Of a DNA stretch of 18,803 nt, positions 6,579-14,691 are shown piece by piece; the stretch's first letter is position 1, and each line of letters begins with the position of its first letter. A program made the position numbers and the translations under genes. The notes under the pieces were generated by a model that saw only the letters and a program-made list of their open reading frames with translations, did not search any database and was not told the DNA's origin. Where the stretch lies: the NCBI GenBank assembly GCA_050789255.1, contig JBOZRQ010000031.1:1-18803 (forward strand), given 5' to 3'. This DNA comes from JBOZRQ01 sp050789255. Its GTDB lineage: Bacteria; Bacillota; Sulfobacillia; Symbiobacteriales; Symbiobacteriaceae.

Positions 6579-7576
6579 TGGAACTCTTGCACCGGCTTAC
6601 GGCCGTCTGGGGGCCCTCCGGCCGCGAGCAGAAGATCGCCGCTGTGCTGCAGGAGCTGATCGCCCCCCATACCGATGAGGTCTATACTGACCGGTTCGGC
6701 AACCTGATCGCCATCAAGCGGGGCGCCCCCGGCGCGAAGCGGATCATGCTGTCGGCCCACATGGACACCGTCGGCGCCCTCGCTCTGAATGTGAGTGAAA
6801 AGGGCCTGATCTACCTGGCGCCGGTGGGCGACTTTAAGGTGCACCACGCCCTTGGCCAGCGTGTCGTCTGGGGCAGCGGGGTCGTCGGAGTGCTCCAGCA
6901 TGAGCCCGCCGATGACCCGAAAGAGCTGGACTTCAAAAAGCTCTGGTGCGATATTGGCGCCACCAGCAAGGCGGAGGCCCTGGAGAACGTGCGCCTCGGC
7001 GACATGGCAACGCGCGTTGGCGACCTGCAGCAGATGGGCGACTCCGTTGCGGGGCCGGGCCTGGACAACCGTGCCGGGTGCGCCGTGCTGCTCAAGGTGG
7101 CCGAGCATCTGACCGACCCGGTAAACGAGGTGGTCTTCGCCTTCACCGCCCAGGGCGAGATCGGCCCGCGGGGCGCCGGCACCGCAGCCTACGGCATCGA
7201 GCCCGACCTGGCCCTTGTCGTTGACGTGACCAACGCCGGGGACGTACCCAAGGGGCCCCGGGTGGACGTCAAGCTGGGCGGTGGCCCGGCTCTGAAGCTG
7301 AAGGATGGCGCCTACATGGCCCACCACGCCCTGAGCGAGCTGGTGCGCCGGACCGCCGCCGACTTCTCGATCCCCCTTCAGACCGAGATCCTGCCCAGCG
7401 GCTCCGGGCACAACGACGCCCAGGTCGTCAGCGTGGCCGGTCAGGGGGTCCCTACGGCTGTCATCGACATCCCCGGCCGGTACCGGGGCACCGGGGCCGA
7501 AATGGTCAACCTGCGTGATCTGCACGGAGCGATTGACCTGGTGCTGAAGCTTCTGGGCAGCCCCGTTGAGCTATAG
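6575..7576 (+). CDS. M42 family paralogue 3, probably catalytically impaired
   Basis: The 333-residue protein is clearly of the M42 fold, and its ATG overlaps the previous stop by four bases (ATGA), so it is translationally coupled. It keeps H62 and D64 (SAHMDTVG), D164 (GLDNRAG) and the Asp in VVDVT. However, the catalytic pair reads Gln-Gly-Glu (Q193, G194, E195) where the active paralogues have Gln-Glu-Glu or Gly-Glu-Glu, removing the general base. The last metal ligand is G305 (RYRGT) where the others have His (RYMHT, RYIHT). Two independent key losses with the rest of the fold intact suggest a pseudo-enzyme subunit, perhaps structural or regulatory in a mixed TET complex. Sequence quality is otherwise normal for a gene, with no frameshift. 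Confidence 0.88.
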   Translation: MMELLHRLTAVWGPSGREQKIAAVLQELIAPHTDEVYTDRFGNLIAIKRGAPGAKRIMLSAHMDTVGALALNVSEKGLIYLAPVGDFKVHHALGQRVVWGSGVVGVLQHEPADDPKELDFKKLWCDIGATSKAEALENVRLGDMATRVGDLQQMGDSVAGPGLDNRAGCAVLLKVAEHLTDPVNEVVFAFTAQGEIGPRGAGTAAYGIEPDLALVVDVTNAGDVPKGPRVDVKLGGGPALKLKDGAYMAHHALSELVRRTAADFSIPLQTEILPSGSGHNDAQVVSVAGQGVPTAVIDIPGRYRGTGAEMVNLRDLHGAIDLVLKLLGSPVEL

Positions 7577-7600
7577 CCTTCAATGGGTCCCTCACCGGAG

Positions 7601-7630
7601 TTGACGCCAAGGTAACCTCAGGGCTACACT
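7601..7630 (+). promoter_or_regulatory. candidate promoter for tatC
   Basis: TTGACG (7601-7606) and TACACT (7625-7630) are separated by 18 bases and lie in the gap between the M42 operon and tatC. The transcript would have a leader of about 60 bases. That leader contains short inverted repeats (CTGGG / CCCAG, GGGCCA / TGGCCC) just before the start codon. Confidence 0.55.
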
Positions 7631-7697
7631 TTCGTTGTATGGTTACAGCCGCATAGAGGCTGGGCCATGTGCAACCCAGCATATGGGGGTCTGGCCC

Positions 7698-8426
7698 ATG
7701 TTAGACAAACCGCAATCGATCGTGGAACACCTGACTGAGCTGCGCCAGCGAATCGTTCGGTCCCTGATTGTGGTCGTGTTGGCGATTCTGGTCGCAGTAA
7801 TCTACGCCCACGATGCGTTTACCTACATCATGGGCACCGTCACCCAGGGGACCGACATTCCGGTCGAAGTGGTGCAGGTCAACTTCGCTGACGCCTTCCT
7901 GACCGAGTTCCGCCTGGCGATCATCGCCGGTCTCGTCATCGCCTTCCCGTTCGTGCTCTACCAGTTGATCGCCTTCGTGCTCCCGGCCTTGCGTCCCACC
8001 GAGCGGCGGCTCCTCTGGATCGGCCTGCCCTTCGCCACGGTCATGTTCGTCCTTGGCTGGGCGTTCGGCTGGTTCGTGGTGGTCCCGATCTCTAAGAGCT
8101 TCTTTCTTTCGGTCTCCAGCAGCGCTGGCATCAAGAACCTGATTACGCCTGAGAAGTACCTTTCCTTTGTGCTCGGCATCTGCAACCCCCTGGGCATCGC
8201 CTTTGAGCTGCCCCTGGTGGTGCTGATTCTGGCCCGCATCGGCCTGGTGAGCGCAGGGTTCCTGAGCCGGATCCGCAAGTACGCATTCCTGGTGCTGCTG
8301 ATCATCGCTGCGGTGCTCTCGCCGCCCGACGTAATCAGCATGGCGATCTTCATGGTGCCGCTGTACGGGCTCTACGAGTTCAGCATCCTGCTTGCCCGAA
8401 TCGCCGGTAAGAAGCGAACCAGCTAG
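7698..8426 (+). CDS. tatC: twin-arginine translocase subunit TatC
   Basis: The 242-residue integral membrane protein has six predicted transmembrane segments. TatC forms the Tat receptor complex that recognises twin-arginine signal peptides and, with TatA-type partners, exports folded proteins. Conserved family landmarks are seen: the cytosolic N-terminal EHLTELRQR (10-18), the PTERR loop (100-104, equivalent to the conserved Glu of the first cytoplasmic loop), FELP (E170), and the loop SPPD (208-211). The ATG at 7698 is selected because GGGGG lies seven bases upstream and the N-terminus then begins at the usual family position; an in-frame extension to 7635 adds a non-conserved segment. No tatA or tatB gene is adjacent, so the partner must be elsewhere. 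Confidence 0.94.
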   Translation: MLDKPQSIVEHLTELRQRIVRSLIVVVLAILVAVIYAHDAFTYIMGTVTQGTDIPVEVVQVNFADAFLTEFRLAIIAGLVIAFPFVLYQLIAFVLPALRPTERRLLWIGLPFATVMFVLGWAFGWFVVVPISKSFFLSVSSSAGIKNLITPEKYLSFVLGICNPLGIAFELPLVVLILARIGLVSAGFLSRIRKYAFLVLLIIAAVLSPPDVISMAIFMVPLYGLYEFSILLARIAGKKRTS

Positions 8427-8437
8427 ACGATGCATCA

Positions 8438-8468
8438 AGGCCCGCCGCATCTGACATGCGGCGGGCCT
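8438..8468. terminator. strong hairpin between convergent tatC and transglutaminase genes
   Basis: Perfect 13-bp arms AGGCCCGCCGCAT (8438-8450) and ATGCGGCGGGCCT (8456-8468) enclose a five-base loop. No strong T run follows on either strand (minus strand has TTGATG). Its position between two convergent 3' ends supports a shared terminator. Confidence 0.72.
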
Positions 8469-8476
8469 ATGACTAT

Positions 8477-10774
8477 CTAGGACGCTTTCTTCTTCTTGGA
8501 GGGCCACCCAAGCTTGACACCCGTCAGCTTGATGCGGTTCCAGAGGTAGGTCCGCCAGCCGTACCGGGAGATCAACGACTCGCGGACGGTGTTCCAGAAC
8601 TCCTTGGCCCGGCTGGCTGCCTCGGGGTCCGTCGGGCGCCCGGGCGGGGCGTAGCGGGCCACGGTGTAGTCGTTGGCGACCTGCTTCGCCGGCTCCTGCA
8701 GCGAGGGCCAGTCCTGGCCAATCTGGCGAGCGTACTCCTGGGCGGTGTGGTCGGGGCGGCGCCCGAAGCTGAAGCGACTCATGAGGCTGCCGGTCTTGTC
8801 CCAGGCCTCCTGCACCACCTCACGCCCGACCGTAGCCTTAATCCGGTCGCTAGACTGCATGCGGCGCAGGCCTGCCACCACCACGGCGGCCACCGCAACC
8901 ACAGCGATCAGCGCCCAGGGCCACTCCCGGGTCTGAGCCGCCACCGGCGCAATCTCGTCGCCGGCAGAGGGATCGTTCTGGTTCGGGGTCTGCTTGGGGG
9001 CATTGTTGGCGTTGGGGTCGGTGTCCGGCGTCTCGTTCTCGCCTGTGCCCGGGGTGATACCGCTAGCCTCCGGAGCGGGGGTGGAGCGGTCGATCAGGGG
9101 GAGGTCGGTGCGGGGCGTGGGGTCGAAGGTGGCCCAGCCGTAACCCGGGAAATAGGCCTCCACCCAGGCGTGAGCCTGCGTGTTGCGCACCTCGTAGTCG
9201 TACTTGCCATCGGCGTTCAGGGTCGACTTGGTAGAGGCGGGTACGGCGAAGCCTTCCACCAGGCGGGTGGGGATCTCCAGCTCCCGCAGCATCACCGACA
9301 TGGCCGTGGCGTAGTAGGTGCAATAGCCCTTCTTGAGGTCGAAGAGGAAGTAGTCAACAAAGTCGCGGCCGCTCGGCGGGACAGGCACGTCGAGGTCATA
9401 CTTCATGCCGCGCAGGTAGGACTCGATCGCCACGGCCTTCTCGTAGGGGCTCTCCTTGCCGGCTGCGATCGAACGGGCGGTCTCGCCCACCCGGCGGGGC
9501 ATGGTGGCTGGCACCTGGCGGTAGGGCTTGAGAGAGTCGGGCTCAGGTGTGGTCAGCTTGACGATCTGCTCGGCGCTGTATCGGGGGACGCGGGCGTTCA
9601 CCTGGTAGGTGGTGCCCTTGGCAATGTTCCGGTCGGTCCAGATGTTGCCGTCCGTATCGGTTTGGTACTCGGTCTTCAGGTTGTCGACCCGCATCGGCTC
9701 GAGCATGCTGAAGATGGTGCCGCCCAGGTTGATCTCCGGCGTGATGCTGAACTTGATGTAGTCCCGAAGCACGTCGGGGCCGAAGCTGGTGGGCAGATCG
9801 CCGCCCGGCGGCACGTTGATGGTCTGCGGCTCCTGCGTGAGCCAGGTTTGGCCGTTGTAGGTGTAGAAGCTGGCGCCGCGCAGGTAGGCGGTGTCCCGGA
9901 GCGGGGTGTCCATGGTCAGCCGCATGGCCAGAGAGTTGTCGAGCTTCACAGGGCCGCCCAGGGAGCCGATGTTGGGCGAGAAGCCGGTGCTCCGCAGGGA
10001 GAAGCGGCCTGTGCCCAGGCCCGAAGCGCTGCCCCGCAGCTGCTTGAAGACCGGGAAGATCTCCACGAACTTGTCGCCGACGACGCCGAGGTTCATGGCC
10101 GAGAAGTCGGTGGGAAGCACCGCCGCCAGAATCGAGGCGGCCAGCACCCATGCGACGGGCGTTAGCACGTGGCTGCGGTAGCCGATGCGGCGCCCGGAAC
10201 TGGCCCAGGCGGCGTCACGCCGGGCGGCCTGGGCGAGGATCCAGAGGGCGAAGGCGAAGGTGCCGTAGGCCATAAAGGCGGTGGCGCTGCGATCGTAATA
10301 CCAGAGCCACTGCGAAGCAAAAATAGCCGCTCCGCCCGTGATCGACCAGAAGGTGGTCCCTTCCGTCAGCGACTCCAGCACGATCAGCATGGACATGCCG
10401 AGTCCCGCAACGACCAGGAAGACCAGGCCGACGTTGGGCCCGAAGGTGGTATTCAGATCGAAGACCCGCAGGTGGTCCCAGAACTGAAGCCATTCCCTGT
10501 GGGTCGCGGCCAGCCAGGCCGCCCACTTGGGTACATAGTACCAGCCACCGACGCTTCCTATGGCCGCCGCGGACAACATGCCCAGCGCTGCCCATGGCGA
10601 CCGCCAAAGCACCCAGGCGAGGGCCACCGTGGCCACCGAAAGGAGGAAGATCGCACCCGTGCTCAGATCCATCTTCCAGAAGCCGGCCAGAGAGCTGAGC
10701 AGCGAGGCGACCATCAGGCTGGAAAAGAGGGCGATCAGGCCCTGGTAGCTGAAAGACGGGCGCCTTGCGACCAA
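8477..10774 (-). CDS. membrane-anchored transglutaminase-like protein (TgpA family)
   Basis: The 765-residue protein has an N-terminal block of about six membrane segments (about 10-215), a long extracytoplasmic region, a transglutaminase-like core, and a further membrane helix near 625-645 (ALIAVVAVAAVVVAG) followed by a cytosolic tail. The cysteine-protease-like triad is visible: C485 (GYCTYY), H535 (QAHAWVE) and D551 (FDPTP). A low-complexity Asn/Pro/Thr-rich linker (about 580-615) precedes the last helix. The start is TTG with GAGGGGGTGAGG just upstream, 40 bases inside the DUF58 gene, so the two are coupled. TgpA-type proteins commonly sit with MoxR and DUF58 genes and are thought to act in envelope processes; the substrate is unknown. 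Confidence 0.9.
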   Translation of the reverse strand: MVARRPSFSYQGLIALFSSLMVASLLSSLAGFWKMDLSTGAIFLLSVATVALAWVLWRSPWAALGMLSAAAIGSVGGWYYVPKWAAWLAATHREWLQFWDHLRVFDLNTTFGPNVGLVFLVVAGLGMSMLIVLESLTEGTTFWSITGGAAIFASQWLWYYDRSATAFMAYGTFAFALWILAQAARRDAAWASSGRRIGYRSHVLTPVAWVLAASILAAVLPTDFSAMNLGVVGDKFVEIFPVFKQLRGSASGLGTGRFSLRSTGFSPNIGSLGGPVKLDNSLAMRLTMDTPLRDTAYLRGASFYTYNGQTWLTQEPQTINVPPGGDLPTSFGPDVLRDYIKFSITPEINLGGTIFSMLEPMRVDNLKTEYQTDTDGNIWTDRNIAKGTTYQVNARVPRYSAEQIVKLTTPEPDSLKPYRQVPATMPRRVGETARSIAAGKESPYEKAVAIESYLRGMKYDLDVPVPPSGRDFVDYFLFDLKKGYCTYYATAMSVMLRELEIPTRLVEGFAVPASTKSTLNADGKYDYEVRNTQAHAWVEAYFPGYGWATFDPTPRTDLPLIDRSTPAPEASGITPGTGENETPDTDPNANNAPKQTPNQNDPSAGDEIAPVAAQTREWPWALIAVVAVAAVVVAGLRRMQSSDRIKATVGREVVQEAWDKTGSLMSRFSFGRRPDHTAQEYARQIGQDWPSLQEPAKQVANDYTVARYAPPGRPTDPEAASRAKEFWNTVRESLISRYGWRTYLWNRIKLTGVKLGWPSKKKKAS

Positions 10775-12060
10775 GACCTCACCCCCTCGCCCCCGGCGGT
10801 CAAGCGAAGATCCGCCAGACGCCGGATATCATCGTTTGCAGAGATCACGTAAAGGGCAACCTGTCGGGAAAGGAGCAGGGAGGTTAGTGCGGGCAGGTAC
10901 TCGCGAGCACCATGCACCGAGGCTGCCACCTCGGCCTCCGCCGCCGTGACGGGCGCCTCAAAGCTTTCCTTGCGCAGCAGGACCAGCATGACCTGGTGCT
11001 TGGAGCGCAGGCGGACGAGCAGGTCGGCCAATCCCGCGGAAAGCGTCGGGGTGATGATGACCAGGGTGGACTTGCCCGACAGGTAGGCGGTCTCCCGTTC
11101 CAGCACCTGCTCTATGGCCAGGCGGCCGTTGGCCTCCACCCGGGCCAGCACCTCCATGATTTCCCGGAAGGTGCGCTGGCCGCGGCCTGCGGTGACCGCA
11201 CGGCGCTCCTCGCCCTGGCAGACCATGCCGACATCCATGTTGCGGCGCATGCCCAGGGCCGCCAGACTGGCGGCGATTTCGACGGTCATCTCCTCGGTGG
11301 AGGGCTCACCGGGGACAGCCCGGCCCGCCTGCACATCGGCAGAGAGGTCGGGGAAGATCACCATTGGGGTCGTGGCGCTGATCTCGAACTCACGGAGCAT
11401 CAGCTCGCCCCGGTGGGCGCTGCTTTTCCAGTGGATGTGCTTGGGGTTGTCACCCGGGCGGTAGAGGCGCACGTCGGCCTGGTTCGAGGAGTCCTCGAAG
11501 GCTCGCTCCCGCGTACGCACGTGGCCGAAGGGCTGGGAGAGCGGAATCCCCAGGCCCTCGAGATGGTGGATGCGCGGGTAGATCGTGACGGTTGCTTTGC
11601 TGCGGAACTCCCGGGAGGCTCTGAAGAGCCCGAAGGGGTCGCCCAGGGTGATTTTGATGGGGCCCACCGGATAATGGCCCCGCCGCAGGGCGGTGAGCTT
11701 GAAGTTGATCACCCGGCTGCCGAGCAGGGGCACCGATGTGGCCTGGCGGGGCATGTCGGTGACCACCATGTGCTGCGGGGTCGAGTCGTCGACCTCGGCC
11801 CAGGGGAGGGGGAGGAAGGTGTCGTTGTCGACTCGCACCCGGACCCCCAGACTCTCGCCGACCTCCACCCGGTCCTTCTCGATTTGGATGAGGCACTCCG
11901 TTCGCCGCACGGCGTGCCGGGTCCAGAGCCACGAGGTGAGGAAGAGCCCGGCGCTCAGGTAGAAGATATAGAAGGGCAGCTGGCCGCCGCTCAAGCGGGC
12001 AAAGACAAAGCCCGCGGCCACGAGCGCCGGCAAGCGCCAATCACGCATGCTTGACCGCAT
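10735..12060 (-). CDS. DUF58 domain protein (MoxR-associated, VWA-like)
   Basis: The 441-residue protein has two N-terminal membrane segments (about 8-45), a beta-rich domain, and the DUF58 signature around 198-225 (RLYRPGDNPKHIHW followed by SSAHRGELMLREFE). The C-terminal part resembles a von Willebrand A-like fold. The ATG at 12060 is preceded by GGCGGGGG about nine bases upstream and overlaps the moxR end by 20 bases; a second ATG at 12048 has no binding site. DUF58 proteins occur in nearly every MoxR operon and are regarded as the partner on which the AAA+ ATPase acts. It is the middle gene of the moxR - DUF58 - transglutaminase operon. Confidence 0.92.
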   Translation of the reverse strand: MRSSMRDWRLPALVAAGFVFARLSGGQLPFYIFYLSAGLFLTSWLWTRHAVRRTECLIQIEKDRVEVGESLGVRVRVDNDTFLPLPWAEVDDSTPQHMVVTDMPRQATSVPLLGSRVINFKLTALRRGHYPVGPIKITLGDPFGLFRASREFRSKATVTIYPRIHHLEGLGIPLSQPFGHVRTRERAFEDSSNQADVRLYRPGDNPKHIHWKSSAHRGELMLREFEISATTPMVIFPDLSADVQAGRAVPGEPSTEEMTVEIAASLAALGMRRNMDVGMVCQGEERRAVTAGRGQRTFREIMEVLARVEANGRLAIEQVLERETAYLSGKSTLVIITPTLSAGLADLLVRLRSKHQVMLVLLRKESFEAPVTAAEAEVAASVHGAREYLPALTSLLLSRQVALYVISANDDIRRLADLRLTAGGEGVRSWSQGARLSATRA

Positions 12061-13012
12061 ATTGCTTAACCCCCGCCGGCACCGGCACCTGGGCCATGAC
12101 CTCGGCCACCAGCTGCTCGGCGCCGGCCCCGCGCAACTGCGCCTCGGGCTTGACGATGAGGCGGTGGGCCAGGACCAGGGGCGCCATCTCCTTCACGTCG
12201 TCGGGCGTTACGAAGTCGCGGCCGCGTATCAAGGCGAGGGCCTGCGACGTCCGATACAGGGAGATCGAGCCACGGGGGCTGGCGCCCAGGTAGATCTCGC
12301 GATGATCGCGGGTCGCCTGGACGATGCGGATGATGTACTCCTCGATCGAGGCGTCCACATGGATCTCCTTGGCGTGCCGCTGCAGGGCGATTACGTCGTT
12401 GCCGGAGAGGACCTGTTCCAGCTCTTCCACCGGCGGCTGCTTGGCCCGCTGCACGATGAGGCGCTCCTCGTCGATCGTGGGGTAGCCCAGGCGCAGCTTG
12501 AGCAGGAAGCGGTCCAACTGAGCCTCAGGCAGCGGGAAGGTGCCCTCGTACTCGATGGGGTTCTGGGTCGCCAGGACCAGGAAGGGGCGGGGCATGCGGT
12601 GGGTGACACCGTCCACCGTGACCTGATTCTCCTCCATGGACTCAAGTAGTGCCGCCTGCGTTTTCGGTGAGGTCCGGTTGATTTCATCTGCCAGGACAAT
12701 TTGGCTCAGAATGGGACCCGGCCGGAAGTCGAACTCGCCGGTCTTCTGGTTGTAGACGGACACGCCGGTCACGTCGGACGGAAGCAGGTCGGGGGTGAAT
12801 TGGATGCGGCGGAATTCGCAGCCCAGCGAGCGGGCCAACGACCGAACCAGCGTGGTCTTGCCAACGCCGGGGACGTCTTCAATGAGAACGTGGCCCTGAC
12901 ACAGAAGCGCCACCAGTGCATATTGGATCTCCCTGCGCTTGCCAACCATGACCTTTTCCATGTTGACTGTGATCCGATTCAGCGCCTCTTGGGCCTGCAG
13001 CAATCCATCCAC
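12041..13012 (-). CDS. MoxR-type AAA+ ATPase
   Basis: This 323-residue cytosolic ATPase belongs to the MoxR subfamily, which acts as a chaperone for maturation of protein complexes, usually through a VWA or DUF58 partner. Motifs are complete: Walker A GVGKTT (49-54), Walker B VLADEIN (106-112), the sensor-1 segment ATQNP (148-152), and the family stretch FPLPEAQLDRF (159-169). The C-terminal lid (about 225-310) contains GASPRGS. The start is taken as GTG at 13012 behind AGAGGAG, but spacing is tight; TTG at 13003 is an alternative. It is the promoter-proximal gene of the operon and is divergent from the MurE-like gene. Confidence 0.95.
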   Translation of the reverse strand: MDGLLQAQEALNRITVNMEKVMVGKRREIQYALVALLCQGHVLIEDVPGVGKTTLVRSLARSLGCEFRRIQFTPDLLPSDVTGVSVYNQKTGEFDFRPGPILSQIVLADEINRTSPKTQAALLESMEENQVTVDGVTHRMPRPFLVLATQNPIEYEGTFPLPEAQLDRFLLKLRLGYPTIDEERLIVQRAKQPPVEELEQVLSGNDVIALQRHAKEIHVDASIEEYIIRIVQATRDHREIYLGASPRGSISLYRTSQALALIRGRDFVTPDDVKEMAPLVLAHRLIVKPEAQLRGAGAEQLVAEVMAQVPVPAGVKQYAVKHA

Positions 13013-13168
13013 TCTCCTCTTAACAACGCGCTAATAGTACGCCACGAGAGACAATTTCGTTTTCCGGGGAAGAGTTCCTGCTAAAAACTGTAAACAAGCG
13101 GTGAACGATCGCCAGAATCACCGGGCGTGGCAGCGTGAACAGTAGAGACTACGAAGGAGGAATCGCAC

Positions 13169-14656
13169 GTGGATTTGGCGGACCTTCCGGAGTTGCTCCC
13201 GGACAGCAAACCGAATCGCCCGCTCTCCGGCCCGATTTCGGGCTTGGCGTACAACTCTAAGACGATGAAAAACGGCGAACTGTTCTTCTGTCTTCGCGGA
13301 TTTCGCGCAGACGGCCATCGATATGCGCCCGAGGCCGTGGCAAATGGTGCGATCGCTCTTGTCGTCGAGGAGTTTCTGCCCCTCGACGTCGCCCAGATTC
13401 TCGTCCCCAACGCACGGGCGGCCCTGTCCACAGTCGGGCGCCACCTGTATGGGGACCCGGCTGCACGGCTCGGGCTGATCGGGGTCACCGGTACCAACGG
13501 GAAGACCACGACGACGTTTATGATCCGCTCAGTGCTGGAGGAGGCCGCCGCCCCGGTCGGGCTGATCGGCACGGTCTACAACCAGCTGGGGGGCGCCCCC
13601 GAGCCCAGCGACATGACCACCCCGGAGTCGGCCCAACTCTGGCGCATGTTCGACCAGGCGCTTACGCAGGGCTGCCGGTGGGTCGTCATGGAAGTCTCCA
13701 GCCACGCCACAGCCATGGGCCGGGTCGAGCCAGCCGACTTTGACATCGCCGTGGTGTTGAACATCACCCGGGATCACTTTGAGTTCCACGGGACCTTCGA
13801 GCACTACTGGGCCAGCAAGGCCCGCCTCGTCAAGGAGCTCCGGCCCGAGCGAAAGGGGGGGCGCCCGAAGGGCGCCGTCCTGAACGCCGACGATCCCCAG
13901 GTGATGGCGATGGCTCGCGGCGTCGACCTGCCCATCATCACCTTTGGCATGCAAGACACATCGGACATCTATCCATCGGAGGTCAAGGTATCGGTCACCG
14001 GGAGCCAGTTCTTGCTGCACTTGCCCGGGGTGAGCCCGCTGCAGGTCCGGCTGCCGCTGCCGGGGGCCTTTAACGTGAGCAACGCCCTGGCTGCGGCCGC
14101 CGTAGGCTGGATGGCCGGCGTCAGCCCCGCCGGGATCGTCCGGGGGCTCCAGAGCTGCCGCCACGTGCCCGGCAGGGCCGAGGCGATCGACGAGGGGCAG
14201 GACTTTCACGTGCTGGTCGATTTCGCACACAACCCGGACGCCCTGGCGAAGGTGGTCTCCTTGCGGCCGGAGAGGCCGGGCGCCCGCACAATCCTGGTCT
14301 TCGGGGCCGAGGGCGGCAAGGACCAGGGCAAGCGCCCGCAGATGGGCGAGGCCGCCCGGGGAGCGGACCTGGTCATCATCACCAGCGACAACATGCACAA
14401 GGAGGAGCCGGCCGACGTGGCCCGGCAGATCGCCTCCGGGCTTCAGGGTCACCCCTACGAGGTGATCCTGGACCGGCGTCAGGCGATCGAACGGGCTCTG
14501 CACGAGGCTCGCACCGGAGACCTGGTGATCATCGCGGGCAAGGGCCACGAATCCACCTGGGTGTTTGAAGGACAACGTATTGCTTTTGACGATCGGGCGG
14601 TCGCCAGGGAGATTCTCCGGGAGTTGCTGAGTCACCACAGGATCACACCGTTGTGA
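13169..14656 (+). CDS. MurE-type Mur ligase (UDP-MurNAc-tripeptide synthetase family)
   Basis: The 495-residue cytosolic ATP-dependent ligase is of MurE length and layout: N-terminal UDP-binding part (SGLAYNSKTMKNGELFF at about 24-40), ATP site GTNGKTT (108-114), MTTPES (149-154), MEVSSHA (174-180), the RDHFEFHG stretch (201-208), the carbamylated-lysine position K217, and the C-terminal substrate domain with HNPDAL and GKGHES. MurE adds the third residue (diaminopimelate or lysine) to the peptidoglycan stem peptide. The diaminopimelate-specific DNPR motif is replaced by DNMH (407-410), so the amino acid added is uncertain and it may be a second, divergent MurE. The start is GTG with AAGGAGG eight bases upstream. 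It is not in a division and cell wall cluster here. Confidence 0.88.
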   Translation: MDLADLPELLPDSKPNRPLSGPISGLAYNSKTMKNGELFFCLRGFRADGHRYAPEAVANGAIALVVEEFLPLDVAQILVPNARAALSTVGRHLYGDPAARLGLIGVTGTNGKTTTTFMIRSVLEEAAAPVGLIGTVYNQLGGAPEPSDMTTPESAQLWRMFDQALTQGCRWVVMEVSSHATAMGRVEPADFDIAVVLNITRDHFEFHGTFEHYWASKARLVKELRPERKGGRPKGAVLNADDPQVMAMARGVDLPIITFGMQDTSDIYPSEVKVSVTGSQFLLHLPGVSPLQVRLPLPGAFNVSNALAAAAVGWMAGVSPAGIVRGLQSCRHVPGRAEAIDEGQDFHVLVDFAHNPDALAKVVSLRPERPGARTILVFGAEGGKDQGKRPQMGEAARGADLVIITSDNMHKEEPADVARQIASGLQGHPYEVILDRRQAIERALHEARTGDLVIIAGKGHESTWVFEGQRIAFDDRAVAREILRELLSHHRITPL

Positions 14657-14662
14657 TATACT
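14642..14662 (+). promoter_or_regulatory. candidate extended -10 promoter with overlapping palindrome
   Basis: TGATATACT (14654-14662) is a good extended -10 element. It overlaps the dyad ATCACA-ccgt-TGTGAT (14642-14657), which spans the end of the MurE-like gene. The dyad could be an operator for the lipoprotein gene starting at 14692. No convincing -35 box is seen, which is acceptable for an extended -10. Confidence 0.4.
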
Positions 14663-14691
14663 GGGGCCAGTGTCTGAAAGAGGTGAGGTTC

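Noticed and set aside
5556..7525. Long minus-strand open frames opposite M42 paralogues 2 and 3
   Set aside because: The plus-strand frames hold clear M42 motifs; the opposite frames are GC-driven shadows without motifs.
8456..10165. A 569-codon plus-strand open frame opposite the transglutaminase gene
   Set aside because: The minus-strand protein has a full catalytic triad and membrane topology. The plus-strand translation is low-complexity Gly/Val/Arg/His text of a kind common in GC-rich antisense frames.
10912..12054. A 380-codon plus-strand open frame opposite DUF58
   Set aside because: DUF58 signature is on the minus strand; the plus frame is a His/Gly/Arg-rich shadow.
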